Notes under the pieces: model-generated
What the model saw: the letters and a program-made list of their open reading frames with translations, nothing else
The model's database searches: none
Told to the model about the DNA's origin: nothing
Shown: positions 47,446 through 58,695 of the stretch, one piece after another
Position numbering within the stretch: position 1 is the first letter of the stretch
Layout: each line of letters opens with the position of its first letter
Program-made: the position numbers and the translations under genes
Assembly: GCA_033032865.1 (NCBI GenBank)
Contig: JAWHQI010000166.1
Coordinates: 2,480,001-2,544,000 of the forward strand
Origin: Dactylorhiza incarnata
Lineage: Eukaryota; Streptophyta; Magnoliopsida; Asparagales; Orchidaceae
DNA: 64,000 bases
Direction: 5' to 3'

Positions 47446-48607
47446 TGATGAGTACTTTTTGTACTCATCTTTTAGTATAAGTTTAATATATTTTTAATAT
47501 GAAATTATATAGTTTTTATGCTTTTCTTATTTAATTTATTATCTTTTCAATTTTATAAACTAACTTGAGCTTTTTCTATGTATTTCAGGTTTTTCTGGAC
47601 ACATTGGACCAAAACTTCAAGTACATGCCCAAGGTCACGTGCGTGACAATGGGCGTGTAACCTGTGCGGTGTTCCATACCTGCTTCCTCCACCCCAGGGT
47701 CGTTCCGTGAAGAGTTCTCCAAGTACACGCCCCAGGTCACGCCCGTGACCAAGGGCGTGACCCAATGTCATGGCCGCCACCCGCTGAGATGAATCAACCC
47801 GCTGAGATGAATAAGCCCGCTGAGACGAATCAACCCGCTGAGATCAAGCCTTACACGCCCCAGGTCATGGGCATGACCAGGGGGGCGTGACATCCTGTCA
47901 CGGCCATGACCTGCCACTAGCAGCCAGATCGAGTTGCCACATCAATTAAAATTACATGCCCTAGGTCATGGGCGTGACTCATCCCGCGCCATTTCCCGCC
48001 GCTTCCCGCCAAAGACTCCCGCCAGAAGCACGATTTGAAGATTACACGCCCTAGGTCACGGGCGTGACCTAAGGCGTGACACGCAAATTTCTCCTACATT
48101 AAAGCCAGTCGGCGTCCTTTCTGCACCCCGAAGATCGCGCGCCTTACACACCCTTGGTCACGGGCGTGACCGAGGGCGTGTAACCCAGAATTTTCAGCTA
48201 TAAAAAGGCAGCTCCTCCAGATTATCAAGACACCTTGTATTGGAGTCTAAGCCTCCATTTCTTGCTTATTTCCGTGTTTTTAAGTATTCGAGCTTACTTT
48301 TTCTTGCACTTGTAATTTCTCTTTCAATAGTTGTAATTCCTTTTCTTGAATTAATAAAATTTGTTGTTTTATTCATCCATTCTTCTATTTTGTCCACCTC
48401 TCTTTTCATTAGTTATAATCTTCTAGTGAGTAACTTTTCTTATTGCAACCAAATCAAAGTGCTTTTTTGATAGAACAATAGAGATCGTCTTGAGTAAGAG
48501 TAATCAACACGCCCGGATTTTTATACGACCTTGGTTTTATAAAGCCTATACTCCATCTGACACGGTATACTTGTCGTTGTCGTTTGTAAGCATAGTTTTG
48601 CTCATCA
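47446..48607 (+). repeat. 3' LTR of C
   Basis: It is 1162 bp. Compared with the 5' LTR it has an extra palindrome unit at about 48024-48079 and lacks a 14-bp GACCAGGGGCGTGA piece near 47973. It is followed by the TSD ATCAT (48608-48612). Confidence 0.9.
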
Positions 48608-49356
48608 ATCATCAACTTGCTCTACCTCCACCACCATCAATACATTTCTCACCTGATATTTACCATCCTCTATCCCCTATCCAAGAAGACATTCCTCCAT
48701 CACCTCCTCCATCTACATCTCATCTATCCACAATTGATCTTGAGCAGGTCATTTCCAAAGCTGTGGCCATTGCCTACTCCACATTTGCACACCAGGTGGC
48801 CTCTCAGGCAAGAAGGTTTGACAAGAAATATTCACAAATGGAGGGTGAGTTATTAAATTTTAAAAGATCTCTTCAGAGTCTCCAAGATTTTGTATCTTCC
48901 TCCATGGTTACAAAGAAATTCTTAACCTCTTTGGCCAGCAAGGTTAAGAAGGGGGGCATTTTGGAGGAAGAAAGACCTGTCATAGAGTTGAATGGACAGG
49001 ATAAAGGTGATGCCAATGAAGCTCCTAACAAAGTTACTATATTTAATGAGGAAGAAGAAAGAATAGAAGCAGGTCAAGGTGTCCTCCCAGATGGTCAAGG
49101 TGTCCTCCCATCTATTCATGGGGAGATGATTGACAAAGTGATGGCAGATGCTATCCAGTATCTGACCGATGAGGGGGAGCCCCCAGAAATGATGAATGAG
49201 GAGCAAACAAATGCAACAAATCAGGGGGAGCTCCCTGATATTCAGAGGGAGCCTACCCCAGATGTTCAAAGGAACTTAGAGGAAGAAATGGCAGCTATAA
49301 GCACAATAGTAGCTCAGTATGAGTCGCATAATCAAGATATACTGGATCCCAGATAG
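48608..49356 (+). pseudogene. ORF2 of B, C-terminal part
   Basis: The frame after element C continues ORF2 with HQLALPPPPSIHF, a Pro/Ser-rich section, a predicted helical block (LEQVISKAVAIAYSTFAHQV), a Lys/Glu section (SLASKVKKGGILEEERP) and an acidic repeat (GQGVLPDGQGVLPS). An apparent longer frame that begins at 48490 is an artefact, because it starts inside the C LTR. The end of the same protein is seen in B'' (63503-63988), with the matching SLAKKVKKGEKLDEEQ. Confidence 0.7.
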
Positions 49357-49712
49357 CTATGGAAGCTGCCCAGGAAGCTGAAGTGAATGCTCACTCTCAG
49401 GGGAGCTTTGCAAGGATGCTACTACAGAAGATGATGAGCCTCTTAACATTGCTCCAAGGAAGGTAAAGGTGTTTTCAGGGAAAAGAAAAAACCCTGATAA
49501 GGAGCAATGAGGCTCAGGTACTTTGCAATGTCCTACAATTCCTGAAATGCAACTATATGATCTATATACAATTGAATGAAATGGCTTGTGATTTCAATCT
49601 GTCATTTTTCTTATATCTATGTTGTCATGTATGTAATTTTGGTTTATGCAAAGAAATGTGTAAAATCACTTTGAACAAACTATAAAATTTGTTAAGATAA
49701 ATAGGGGGAGAT
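49357..49712 (+). other. B 3' untranslated region and polypurine tract
   Basis: A short non-coding tail (possible frame extension to KVFSGKRKNPDKEQ near 49508, shifted). The tract ATAGGGGGAGA (49701-49711) abuts the LTR. Confidence 0.75.
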
Positions 49713-51446
49713 TGTTGGGAAAAACTCTTTGATTTAACTTAACAAATTACCTAAAAGTGATTTTATTCCTTAGGATTGAATTACCCAATGTATAGTGAGG
49801 GTAATCTGCTCATTAGATGTCTTAGGATGTTGCACTCAACCTAGGGTGTCAAGACCATATCAAGAGAAGCACAAATTTGGTGAAGTTAATACTTGCATCG
49901 AATAGAAATCGACACAACATTGAATGGATGTCGACGCTACTCTAACAAGAAGTCCAAGCAACATACTCTTTCTGTCAGATTAGATCAAGTTGATGTTACG
50001 TCGAATAGATATCGACGTAGAGGCCATGGACCTATCAAAGTACTTGGATAAGTCGCGCGACTTCTAGTTCAACTCGGCGTATAAGGAAGTATCTGTCGAA
50101 GCAATCTAAAGTCGACGCAATGTCGACTTCATCTCGACGCAGATAATGAAACTCAGATCCATACCTTCAACTCGACGGTTATGTCGATTGGGTATCGATG
50201 CAACGTCGACTAGCTGAGTTCAATCAGAGCAAGGAGGAATTCGAAGCTACTCCTACAAGAACTCGAAGGTGCGTCGATAAGAGAGGACGAGAACTCGGCG
50301 TTATGTAGAATACAGTCTGAAATGGGAAACCTTTTCAGCTGTCATTTTGGACCCTCTCTCAAGGCCCATCTCACTCAAGACCGTTCTCCAACGGCTCATT
50401 AATTGCCTCAAATAGAAAGAAGAACTAAAAGAGGACAAAAAGCTTTCTTGGAAACATGCTTAATGTTGGAGAATGGGTCGTGAATTAAAGAAGGAAAGAA
50501 AGCGATGGTTGATAGCAGAATACCTTTTCAGGTCTCACTAGAAAGGGAAACAAATTCAAATCTGTTGGTGTACAATAAAAGGCAAGAGAAGAAAAAGAAG
50601 GCAAGAGCATTCATCACAAACGGCATACTATTCCATTGGGTCTCCTTCTTCTTCCTCTCTCTCACAGGAACCCTAATAGAAGAAAATACAGAGAAGAAAT
50701 AACTGCTGCTCTCCTTCTCTCTAAGAACAGAACAAAATAAGGCTGCTCATCAACACAATCATATAGCAGCTAGAGTTCAATCAGAAAGAAGATAGAAGGA
50801 TCTGACAATCATAGCTTATGTAAATTATCACTGTCATAAGCAGAAGCTCATCATTAGCAGATCCAGTGAAAAGATAAAAGAAAATGTTCTTCATACAACC
50901 ATCATAAGAATTCTGAAAACAAAATTCCTACACCCTTCCTCTTCTTTCTTTCTCTTTCTAATTCCTTTCTGTAAAAGATTTTTATTAATCCCTCTTGAAA
51001 GAATTCAGTGGTTCAAGATCTCCTTATCAAAAGATCTGGTGGTTCAAGATCTCCTTATAAAAAGATTTGGTGGTTCAAGATCTCCTTATCAAAAGATATA
51101 GTGGTTCATGATCTCCTTGTCAAAAGATCAGAGATTCTAAGAGTCTCCTTACCAAAAGACTCGGGCACAGTGGTGCATCCCTACCAGGTGGTAGAAGAGG
51201 GGAGTACCCACATTTTGGGGAACCTCTATAAAAAATCTTGGTGTCTTCTGGATTGCTTTTCTGTGCTGTCCCAAGTTCTTTTTATTCCGCACTTTGTTTC
51301 CTGTACCATTATTATTCTGTCTGTGATCTTGTTGTGCATAAATCCTTTGTTTATTTTTAATGTTTTCACAGTTAGAATAAAAATAAATTTTAAATCTCTA
51401 TTCACCCCCCTCTAGAGGATTCTTAGAGGCACACTGTGCACTTTCA
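49713..51446 (+). repeat. 3' LTR of B
   Basis: It is 1734 bp, equivalent to 14283-16013. The TCGACG array lies at about 49895-50290, the 31-bp repeats at about 51005-51135 and the TATA-like CTATAAAAAA near 51227. The TSD AATAT follows at 51447-51451. Confidence 0.9.
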
Positions 51447-51451
51447 AATAT

Positions 51452-51984
51452 TAAATAAGCTATGAACATATTATGATCTTAGAAGATGAGTCTAGATTCT
51501 AATTGGAAATACCTAACAAACAAAAACTATTAAACCTACCGGGTATATTCTGAACTGTAAACTCCGTAGACTTAACTTAAAATTTGGTGGACGAAATTGT
51601 TTCTTCGTTTATTGGGATTTGTAACATCCCCAGTACAACTAGACCCCTAAGATGCATTTTTTCATGACAAGGTCATGACATTACTCTAAGAGACCAAATG
51701 GACCTAAGAACCAAGGTGAATAGGTGAAAATCACCTTGGTGTGCAAATAGCCAAATTTGACTCCAAGGCTTAGGGGTTGATATTTAAGCTTCAAAATGAC
51801 AAGTTGACCTCACCAACCCCTCCTAACCCCTTAGGGAGTCCCTTGGGTCATTTAGTACCCAGTGGGGTCAACCCAATTCATCAAATTAACCAAAGTCAAC
51901 TCTATCCCCAAATAGGTCAAACCACCATATTTAGGGCCAATTAGGGTTCAATTGACCTAATTGACTTCTTTATATGGGGTGCAC
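51452..51984. other. Element A right segment with TTGAC-rich DNA
   Basis: No gene is present. From about 51766 there are many TTGAC/GTCAA words, continuing on the far side of the LINE tail to about 52680; roughly seventeen were counted by eye. TTGAC is the core of the W-box bound by WRKY factors. Confidence 0.5.
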
Positions 51985-52320
51985 GGGGAAATTGTGGAGG
52001 GCGACTGTTTGACCCTTATGGACAGCTGTGCTGCTGGTTTGCGCCGGGGCGACTGGAGCGTGATAGTGGACGGCGAGGAGGACTTCTCCTTTCTGAGCGG
52101 CTTCCCTCAGCTTTGATTCCAGCATATTGGCCGTGAGGCCAATAGAGTTGCTGATTTCTGTGCTCGTTTTTGCCCTACGGGGAAACTTTGTAAGGCTAGA
52201 TGTTTATAGCACCCAGAATGAGTTTGTCGAGCTTGTTCGTGCAGACTTGGATGGCATGCTGTAGTTTTATTTTCCTTTTTTATTTTTAATTCCATGCTAT
52301 ATGCACTTTTCCAAAAAAAA
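51985..52320 (+). mobile_element. 5'-truncated L1-type LINE tail
   Basis: One frame reads RRGDWSVIV, then after a TGA, HIGREANRVADFCARF, the characteristic C-terminal RNase H-like (RVT_3) motif of plant L1 elements. It ends with a stop and a T-rich 3' UTR, then an A8 tail (52313-52320). The left limit is approximate and I could not find a TSD. The same TTGAC-rich DNA lies on both sides, as expected for an insertion. Confidence 0.6.
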
Positions 52321-55300
52321 GTCCACTTAACCATCAAGGAAGGCCAAAGGGGTCAACATTGACCCATTGGGCCCACTTTATTTCATCAAATTGACCCAAG
52401 TCAACCCTTGGTCAACATCACTTCAAATTGGCCTAATTAAGCTAAATTGACCCAATGTGGGCCCCACCATGGCCCAATACACCATTACTTGTGCTCATGG
52501 ACCCATGAACACCATTTAGAGTCAGCCCACTCATCAATTTGACCAAGTCAACTCAAAAGTCAACATTTGGTTAAATAGGTCTAAATTGGGCTTATATGGA
52601 ATTAAATCAAATTCCCATGGGCTAAGACCCTTAAAAAAGGCCCATTCTGCAGCCCAAGCATCAATTTCCATACTTGACCCTCTGAATTTGAAATGGGGGA
52701 GGCATGCAAGGGGTGAATTTGGAATTTCCTCCAAATTCAAATGGGACAAACCATGGATTCATGGATTGAATTCCACATGGCCTCCATTCCATGAATCCTG
52801 CCTCCTCTCTGTTTCCCTAGAGAATTTCAGTGTACTTCATGAATGCAGATGGCCATGTGGGGGCTAGATTTTAAGCTCATTGGCCGGCCAAGAGGTGGCC
52901 ATAATGGCAACTCCTTATACACTCAACCAAAACCCCAATTGAGAGCTCCACGAGGTTTAGTGAGCTGAAAGAAGAAGAACCCCCTGCTAATTGAAGGATT
53001 CTACCACAGTTCAGAGAACTTGCCATGGATTCAAGGAGGAGCTCGACCATGGCCCCAAGAGGATTACACGCTCCAACAACATCAACCAAGCAGGCTTTCC
53101 TCCTCTCCTCCCTTAGTGTTAGATCCTACTTCTTTCCTTTTTGAATTTGGTTGAGAATTGGCGATTTGGCAATCTTCCCGTCCGAGCTCTCGAGGTCAAA
53201 TGAATCTCACCCCTCATCTCACAAATTGGCCACCTCCGACCACCATTTCGCCGACAAACGACGACCAACCCCCGGCCGGAGGTGGTGGCGTCGGTCGTTT
53301 GGCCGGAGATGGCCTCAAACGGCCGGGATCGGGCTTGAAAAGCTCTATAGGATAAGTCAATCTGAGTCGTTGGCTCAATGAAGAAGATGACGACTAGGTC
53401 GTTTGATCTTGAGGATCTGCTATACGCAGGCCACAGATTAATTAAGTGTTGTTATAATAGGATTTTTGGCTGATCTTATATTAATTATAGAAAATACTTA
53501 GAGGCAAAATCATACAAAGTACCCAACATGAAAAATTAAGCCTTAGGTCCCTACTATTTTTAGAAATTGAGTTCACCCAATTGGGAGAAATGTACCTCCC
53601 TCGACACCAAATTTGGTCGGTTGTGTATGTAATGTACCATAGACACTGATTAATTTATTTTAGGAGCTCCATAAATCCAATTAGGCTGAGTTTTGGGCCA
53701 TGCATGGGCTATACCCAAACACATACCCTTCCCCAAAATGGGGATTTTTGGAAAAACATTTTCTATAGTTTTGATAATAATTTCATAATTCATGCATGGG
53801 TGAATTATATGGGTATATGAACTCTAAAGGCCCCAAATCTTTTGTGGGGATCTTATTATAACATAATTTGTCACTCGTAAAAATACCAGACCAATTGGAC
53901 ATGTGCATGTTTAGGAAGTACCCTATGCATGTAGGAGTAGTGTATGTAAAATGGTGTGCACATAGCACCCAAGTTGAATTTAATGATTGTGGAGTTCTAC
54001 AACTCCAAATAGGATGAAATTTTGGACATGCATGATTCTTGCCCAAACACATACCCTGCCCCAAAATGGGAATTTTTAGAAAGACTTTTTATATAGTTTT
54101 TGTAATAATTTCATAATTCATGCATAATTAAATTAGATGGGTATAAGAACCTCATAATGATCCCAAATTTGGGTCGCATGCTTATTAGGTCATTAGTTGA
54201 CCTTGGTTAAAATTTGAGTGCAATTGGACCTTTGCATGTTGGGTTATTCCACTTGCATGTCTTTGCATGATATGTATTATGATGTGCATGTAGCCAAAAG
54301 GGAATTTTGTAAATTTGACACATCTGGCTTGACCTTAGCCTCTGGTATTTTGGCCACATATTTGTTATGACATAATACATCACCTCAGTGAATATTTAGA
54401 TTTTTGGGATTTAAAATCCAATTAATTGATTAAATTAAAATATGACTCCTTTATGTAATAGTGAAATGTTTGTCGTTAAAATATTTTGGAAAATTGTGAG
54501 ACTCTGAGAAATCACTTGGAATATCATTTGGAACCTATAAAAATTTTGTAGAAATTTTTAGATATAATTTCTTTGATTATTATCAAAATCATGACTTGTC
54601 ACATTTCTGAATTATTGAAATTTTAATAAGGAAAAAAAGTTGAAAATTTTTGAAACTATGGAAGGGCATTTGAAATCTAGTTTTAAATCTCTGGAAATTT
54701 ATTAGGAATTTTTAGCGATCATTTGCTTTGACAAATTTCAATAATATCATTTGTCGCACTTTTGAATTAATGAAATAAATATGTTGAAAATTATTTGAAA
54801 AATTATGATTATCTGGATTTGTACTTATTTCATCAATACAAACAAGTAGAAATTTTTATGGAAGTTTTAGATGAATATCTCTGGTACTTCATTTGTAAAG
54901 TGACATTTAGAGAATATTATTCATAAATAGATATTGCTGATTTAAATAAGTTGGAAAATTTGAAACTTTTTCCCATCTTAATATATGGATTAATGTTGAT
55001 TGTGTGAATTTATTTAGATCATTTGGGCATCTGAAAATGAACCTGCAAGTGTAAAGTGGCATGGAAAATGAAAATAACAATTTTATTTTAGGAGCAAATT
55101 AATCAGAAAAATTATGTATTTTTAATAGCATCTTAACTTTGCATTTATTAAGTTATAATAAAAATTTCAGGGCCTTAGATCCAAGGGTTTGAAAGATATA
55201 TTCCAAGGAACACATTTAGTTCACGTAGGCATGGTGTGCGTTTAGCGAAAACTTAAACTAGTGATTAGGCCATCAAGGTCATTGAGGATCTGAATGAAAC

Positions 55301-56018
55301 TTGAAACACAACAACATGACAAGTAGAGTTTCAAGAATAAATTGGGAATCCTTGAACATGACTACCATTTACATCTGATAGTCATGGTGGTCTGCGGATA
55401 GCAAATCTGCATTAAGTGGTTTGGACATCCTTTGGACATGACACACATTTCCAATAACCTTAGATCTATCATGTGCCACATAGGAGGGTGGGTAGGCCAG
55501 TTAAATTGGAACTAGTCCAAGACAAGTTGCTGCGCGGTTAGAGAAATGCATAAGGTTGGATTATTAGGTCTGAAAACAAGAATGAGACGATATGAGCCAC
55601 CAACAATTATATGATGTGTTAAGTTTCTGGTATTAGTCCTAGATCGTGACCAAGTGAAGAAGAGCTGAGAAGAACTTAGTTAGCAAATAACATGCAGCGT
55701 TGATATTCAATTGACGGTCAACGCTCCCTTAAATAACTATAATCCACCTTAGGGCTCTAAAGTAATAAGAGAGATTGTGAGAGGTAGGCGTAGACACCAA
55801 AAATAATAAATAACTTGAGAAAGGGAGGTTTGGGATGTCACCCTATCGTACCTTCTAGTACCGCTGCTAGTTCTTCATCGGGTAGACCTCGGGAAGTCCA
55901 ATATGCACCCTAAACATCTAAGATTAACAAAAGGAGTAGAAAAGACTAGAAGTTTAGGAATAAGAATGATTCATATACACACCGCTGAAGTGACTAGTAT
56001 TTTATAAGAAGGATTCAT
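52321..56018. other. Element A right segment, no supported gene
   Basis: TTGAC-rich to about 52680, then a GC-rich patch with CCGGCCGGAGG (53265-53330). A diverged tandem duplication of about 330 bp follows: 53700-53825 and 54030-54155 share CCCAAACACATACCCT and ATAATTTCATAATTCATGCA. AT-rich DNA runs from 54400 to 55150. Near 55845-55900, CTAGTACC..TCGGGTAGACCTCGGGAAGTCCA resembles the 85-bp block of element C. Confidence 0.5.
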
Positions 56019-56023
56019 ATACA

Positions 56024-57188
56024 TGTTGGAACATGGTTTTCCACATCCCTTTGATTTGAGAATAACAAATCCTACTTGTATTTGATCTTGTTTGCCATTG
56101 TGTTTTTAGCATGCAGGTTTGAACATATATGACACTAGGTTGCTGCTTTATTGGTCTGGACCTGCTCACAAACTGAAAAGAGGGATGTATTCTAACGCCA
56201 GGCGTTAGGACTTAACGCTGGGCATTGACTCTCGTTCCCATCATGATGATTATGGCAAGGAGGGAGGCAATCGTGATTGCAGGAGCACTTTAAGAATGAT
56301 CTGACCTAACGCCAGCGTTAGTCTCAACGCCAGCGTTAGGGTTACCTAAAATGAATGTTTCCTAAAGTGCAGAATCTCCTTCCCATTTTGAAGATCCGAG
56401 CCATCAAAACAATTTTATACTGGGTCAACACCAGGTGTTAACCTCAACGCCGGCGTTAGCCTTCAGTCCTATAAATTGGTGGATTTTATCTTCTCCAATG
56501 ACTTATTGAAGAGAGCCCTATTCCAGCACTTCAGAGACTCTGAGAGGCCCGTATTTTTCAGACCATCATCTCCCACACAAATTTGGGAGAAGAATTCAAG
56601 GAGGATCGGATCAATGCTTACTCAACGCGAGGAACGTACGCTTCGACTTCGAGAATATTCAGCGAGCCTTCGCCATCTCCAAAATTCTTCATAGGGAGAT
56701 TTTATTTGTGTTTTGTATTTCTTTTGTAACTCTTTCATCAAAATCGTGGAGTAAATTTGCCTCGTGTTGGCGACTAGGTCCGGGTAGGATTTTGGGAGGA
56801 ATTCGCCTCGTGTTGGCGACTGGGTCTAGGGAGTAGATCCAGAGGGTGCTCGAGGCCTTTTTGGGGATAGAAGAGCTAGAGCGGCTTGAGGCCGTATCCG
56901 GGAAGGATAGGCTAAAGCCAACATGTTCTTGGTGAGAAGAGATGGTATAGAAAACAAAAAGAATATTTTACTTTATCGCCTATGATTTCTAGCGTCATAA
57001 AAAATCAATTTTTGTTATCTTATATTTCAAGTTAATAAAACCATGTCTTTCATTTATATTACTCGATCTCCTCTTTTTGTGTGGTTTATCACTAATTTAA
57101 TCTCTTATCACTTCAAGTATTTTAAAATATAACAAAAGTTTTAAAACCCTTATTCACCCCCCCTGTAAGGGCGCCTCAAGATCCAACA
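56024..57188 (+). repeat. Solo LTR of family S
   Basis: It starts TGTTGGAACATGG and ends GATCCAACA, with the perfect TSD ATACA (56019-56023, 57189-57193) and no internal region. A TATA-like CTATAAATTGG at 56469 follows a set of AACGCC/GGCGTT palindromes (56192-56457). The DNA on both sides carries the same ACCGCTGAARTGACTAGT unit, so it landed in a short tandem repeat. A minus-orientation fragment of the same family is at 9716-10074. Confidence 0.85.
56192..56457. promoter_or_regulatory. AACGCC/GGCGTT palindromes upstream of the S LTR TATA
   Basis: CTAACGCCAGGCGTTAG at 56192-56208, CTAACGCCAGCGTTAG at 56306-56321, a third half-matching copy at 56325, AACACCAGGTGTT at 56427 and a perfect 12-bp AACGCCGGCGTT at 56446-56457. 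The last ends about 12 bp before the TATA-like box. Confidence 0.8.
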
Positions 57189-57193
57189 ATACA

Positions 57194-57664
57194 AACCGCT
57201 GAAATGACTAGTGTTTTATAGAGTAGAACGGACAAGACTGTCCATGGAGCCGTAGGCTCGGTAATTATAAAGGACAGCTTAGTCCTGCGAGCGGCAGGCT
57301 CGGTATTTATGAAGGACAGGTTGGTCCTGCAAGTAATAGTCTCGGTGAATATGTAACAGAGGACTGGTTAGCCCTATGAGCTGGAGGCTCCGGTGATAGA
57401 GATGATACATAAATGCAAGTGCATAGAATGCAGTGGGTCTTCGGTTCTTGCTTAGTCATCACACCGGCAGCAGTTCGTTGACTCGGCAGTGCTAAAGGTT
57501 CAAGGGCAAGGTTGTTTTTCTGCGTGTCCGACGGGACGGATTTCCTAAACCCAACCTGGACAAATAAAAGGTCTGGTCCTAATGGATCCAACAAGAGTAC
57601 GTAGGAGCTCATGAGTACCAAGGACATGTGCCATAACATACATTAGGGCCTAGGTCGGGTAGTG
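57194..57664. repeat. Degenerate short tandem repeats beside the A 3' LTR
   Basis: Three to four units of roughly 55-60 bp, built on AGGCTCGGTRATTAT-AAGGACAG-TTAGTCCTG, occur at about 57230-57400. No gene is present. Confidence 0.5.
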
Positions 57665-58695
57665 TGTTATACACACCTAGGTGAGGAGACGCCCGCTACT
57701 CTGCCACCGTCTGACCACGACGGGAGGTGCCCGAGAGGTTAGCTACCTCCAAAAAGTGGGAAATAAAAGGTCTGTATGTGCAGAGTCGTGCGTGTGAGTT
57801 ATATGCGTGTGAACCTTATTATAGACATTGCATTGCATTGCTTATCATACACCTCATACACACACTTCATAAATCCCATCGTATAATCTAGTATGGGCTC
57901 CCTTATACGATGAGCCTCTTCAAAACGACCCCTTAACTTATAATACTGTATGACTTTCCTTTTAAATTAAGGTTACTTTTCTTAATTGATAGCTAGTTTT
58001 ACTTTCTTTACACATTTGGTAGTTCTTATTGTTGTACTAAATATATAGCTCTTATGGTAGAATTGTTAGAACTTATTGTATAGTACTTGCTGGTAAATCT
58101 ATTCTTAGTTCTGGTTAATTATCATGTGAGGGAGAGTACTGTCACCTGCTTGATAATACCATTTGTTGTCCTCCGCTTTTTCCTCCCGCCCCGTGCATAG
58201 GAGTCACAGGGGGAGGGGATGGGGAAACTGCTTAGTCTTTTTGACTAACGGCCGGATGTGGCATAACAAACAGGAACACCAAGAGCTCCAGAATCCAGTA
58301 CCCTAGGAGGGACGAGCTTTAAGAGGTAATCCAACCCCGGTCATTACTAACAACAATAACCATCGTAGCATGTGTGTTGTGACTTTAGTTTTCTTCCGCG
58401 AGCATTTGTAGCGAGGATTTGATGTACAAGGCATAATCCTTTATTTATTAATAGTACTCTTTTTTATCTCTTCTGTGGACTCTACTTATTATTATAATTA
58501 AATGTAATAATGTGATGTGTGGACTTAGAGCTTATACTTCAATTACTGTGATATGTGATTGGCCTGGATGAATGTTGAACTAGATGGCAGGATCGATGTC
58601 TTGTGGTGGCGAACGACCCGTGTGCTGGTGCCACCTCAAGGCGGCGGTTCTGGGTGGTAAGACCCAGAAATGAATGCAAAAAAGGGGGTCTTACA
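57665..58695 (+). repeat. Element A 3' LTR, right part
   Basis: It is homologous to 10075-11087 at about 90% by eye and ends GGGGGTCTTACA. The left limit of homology (ACACCTAGGTGAGGAGAC) is where the 5' copy is disrupted, so the true LTR start lies further left and is not determined. GCCTC follows and would be the TSD. Confidence 0.65.

Larger units (their letters stand above)
19710..48607 (+). mobile_element. Athila-like Ty3/gypsy element C, split by CACTA D
   Basis: It is bounded by the TSD ATCAT (19705-19709 and 48608-48612). LTRs start TGATGAG and end TCATCA. The primer site resembles tRNA-Asp, as is usual for Athila. Gag, protease, reverse transcriptase, RNase H and integrase follow in the gypsy order at 21159-26402. 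A long non-coding region then leads to the polypurine tract (47431-47445). No env-like ORF remains. Without the nested D and E it is about 9.6 kb. Frameshifts, a stop and a damaged RT catalytic motif show it is dead. Confidence 0.9.
14283..51446 (+). mobile_element. Copia-like non-autonomous element B, complete but split by nested C
   Basis: The element is bounded by the TSD AATAT at 14278-14282 and 51447-51451, with LTRs of 1731 and 1734 bp starting TGTTGGG and ending TTTCA. The interior has a tRNA-Met primer site, gag (16114-18015), a TCGACG spacer, ORF2 (split at 19709/48608) and a polypurine tract AGGGGGAG at 49703-49710. Without its 28.9-kb nested insertion it is about 8.3 kb. Pol is entirely missing, so it would need enzymes from a relative. 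The gag end and LTR style point to the SIRE side of Copia, with moderate certainty. Confidence 0.9.

Noticed and set aside
48490..49356. Apparent 288-aa protein starting at 48490
   Set aside because: Its first 40 residues come from the C LTR; only the part from 48608 belongs to B ORF2.
51618..51630. TGTAACATCCCC as the start of an LTR of element A
   Set aside because: It looks like a chromovirus LTR start, but the implied LTR would be over 5 kb and its partner cannot be seen; kept only as a possibility.
52107..52337. 76-residue minus-strand frame
   Set aside because: It is antisense to the LINE RNase H tail.
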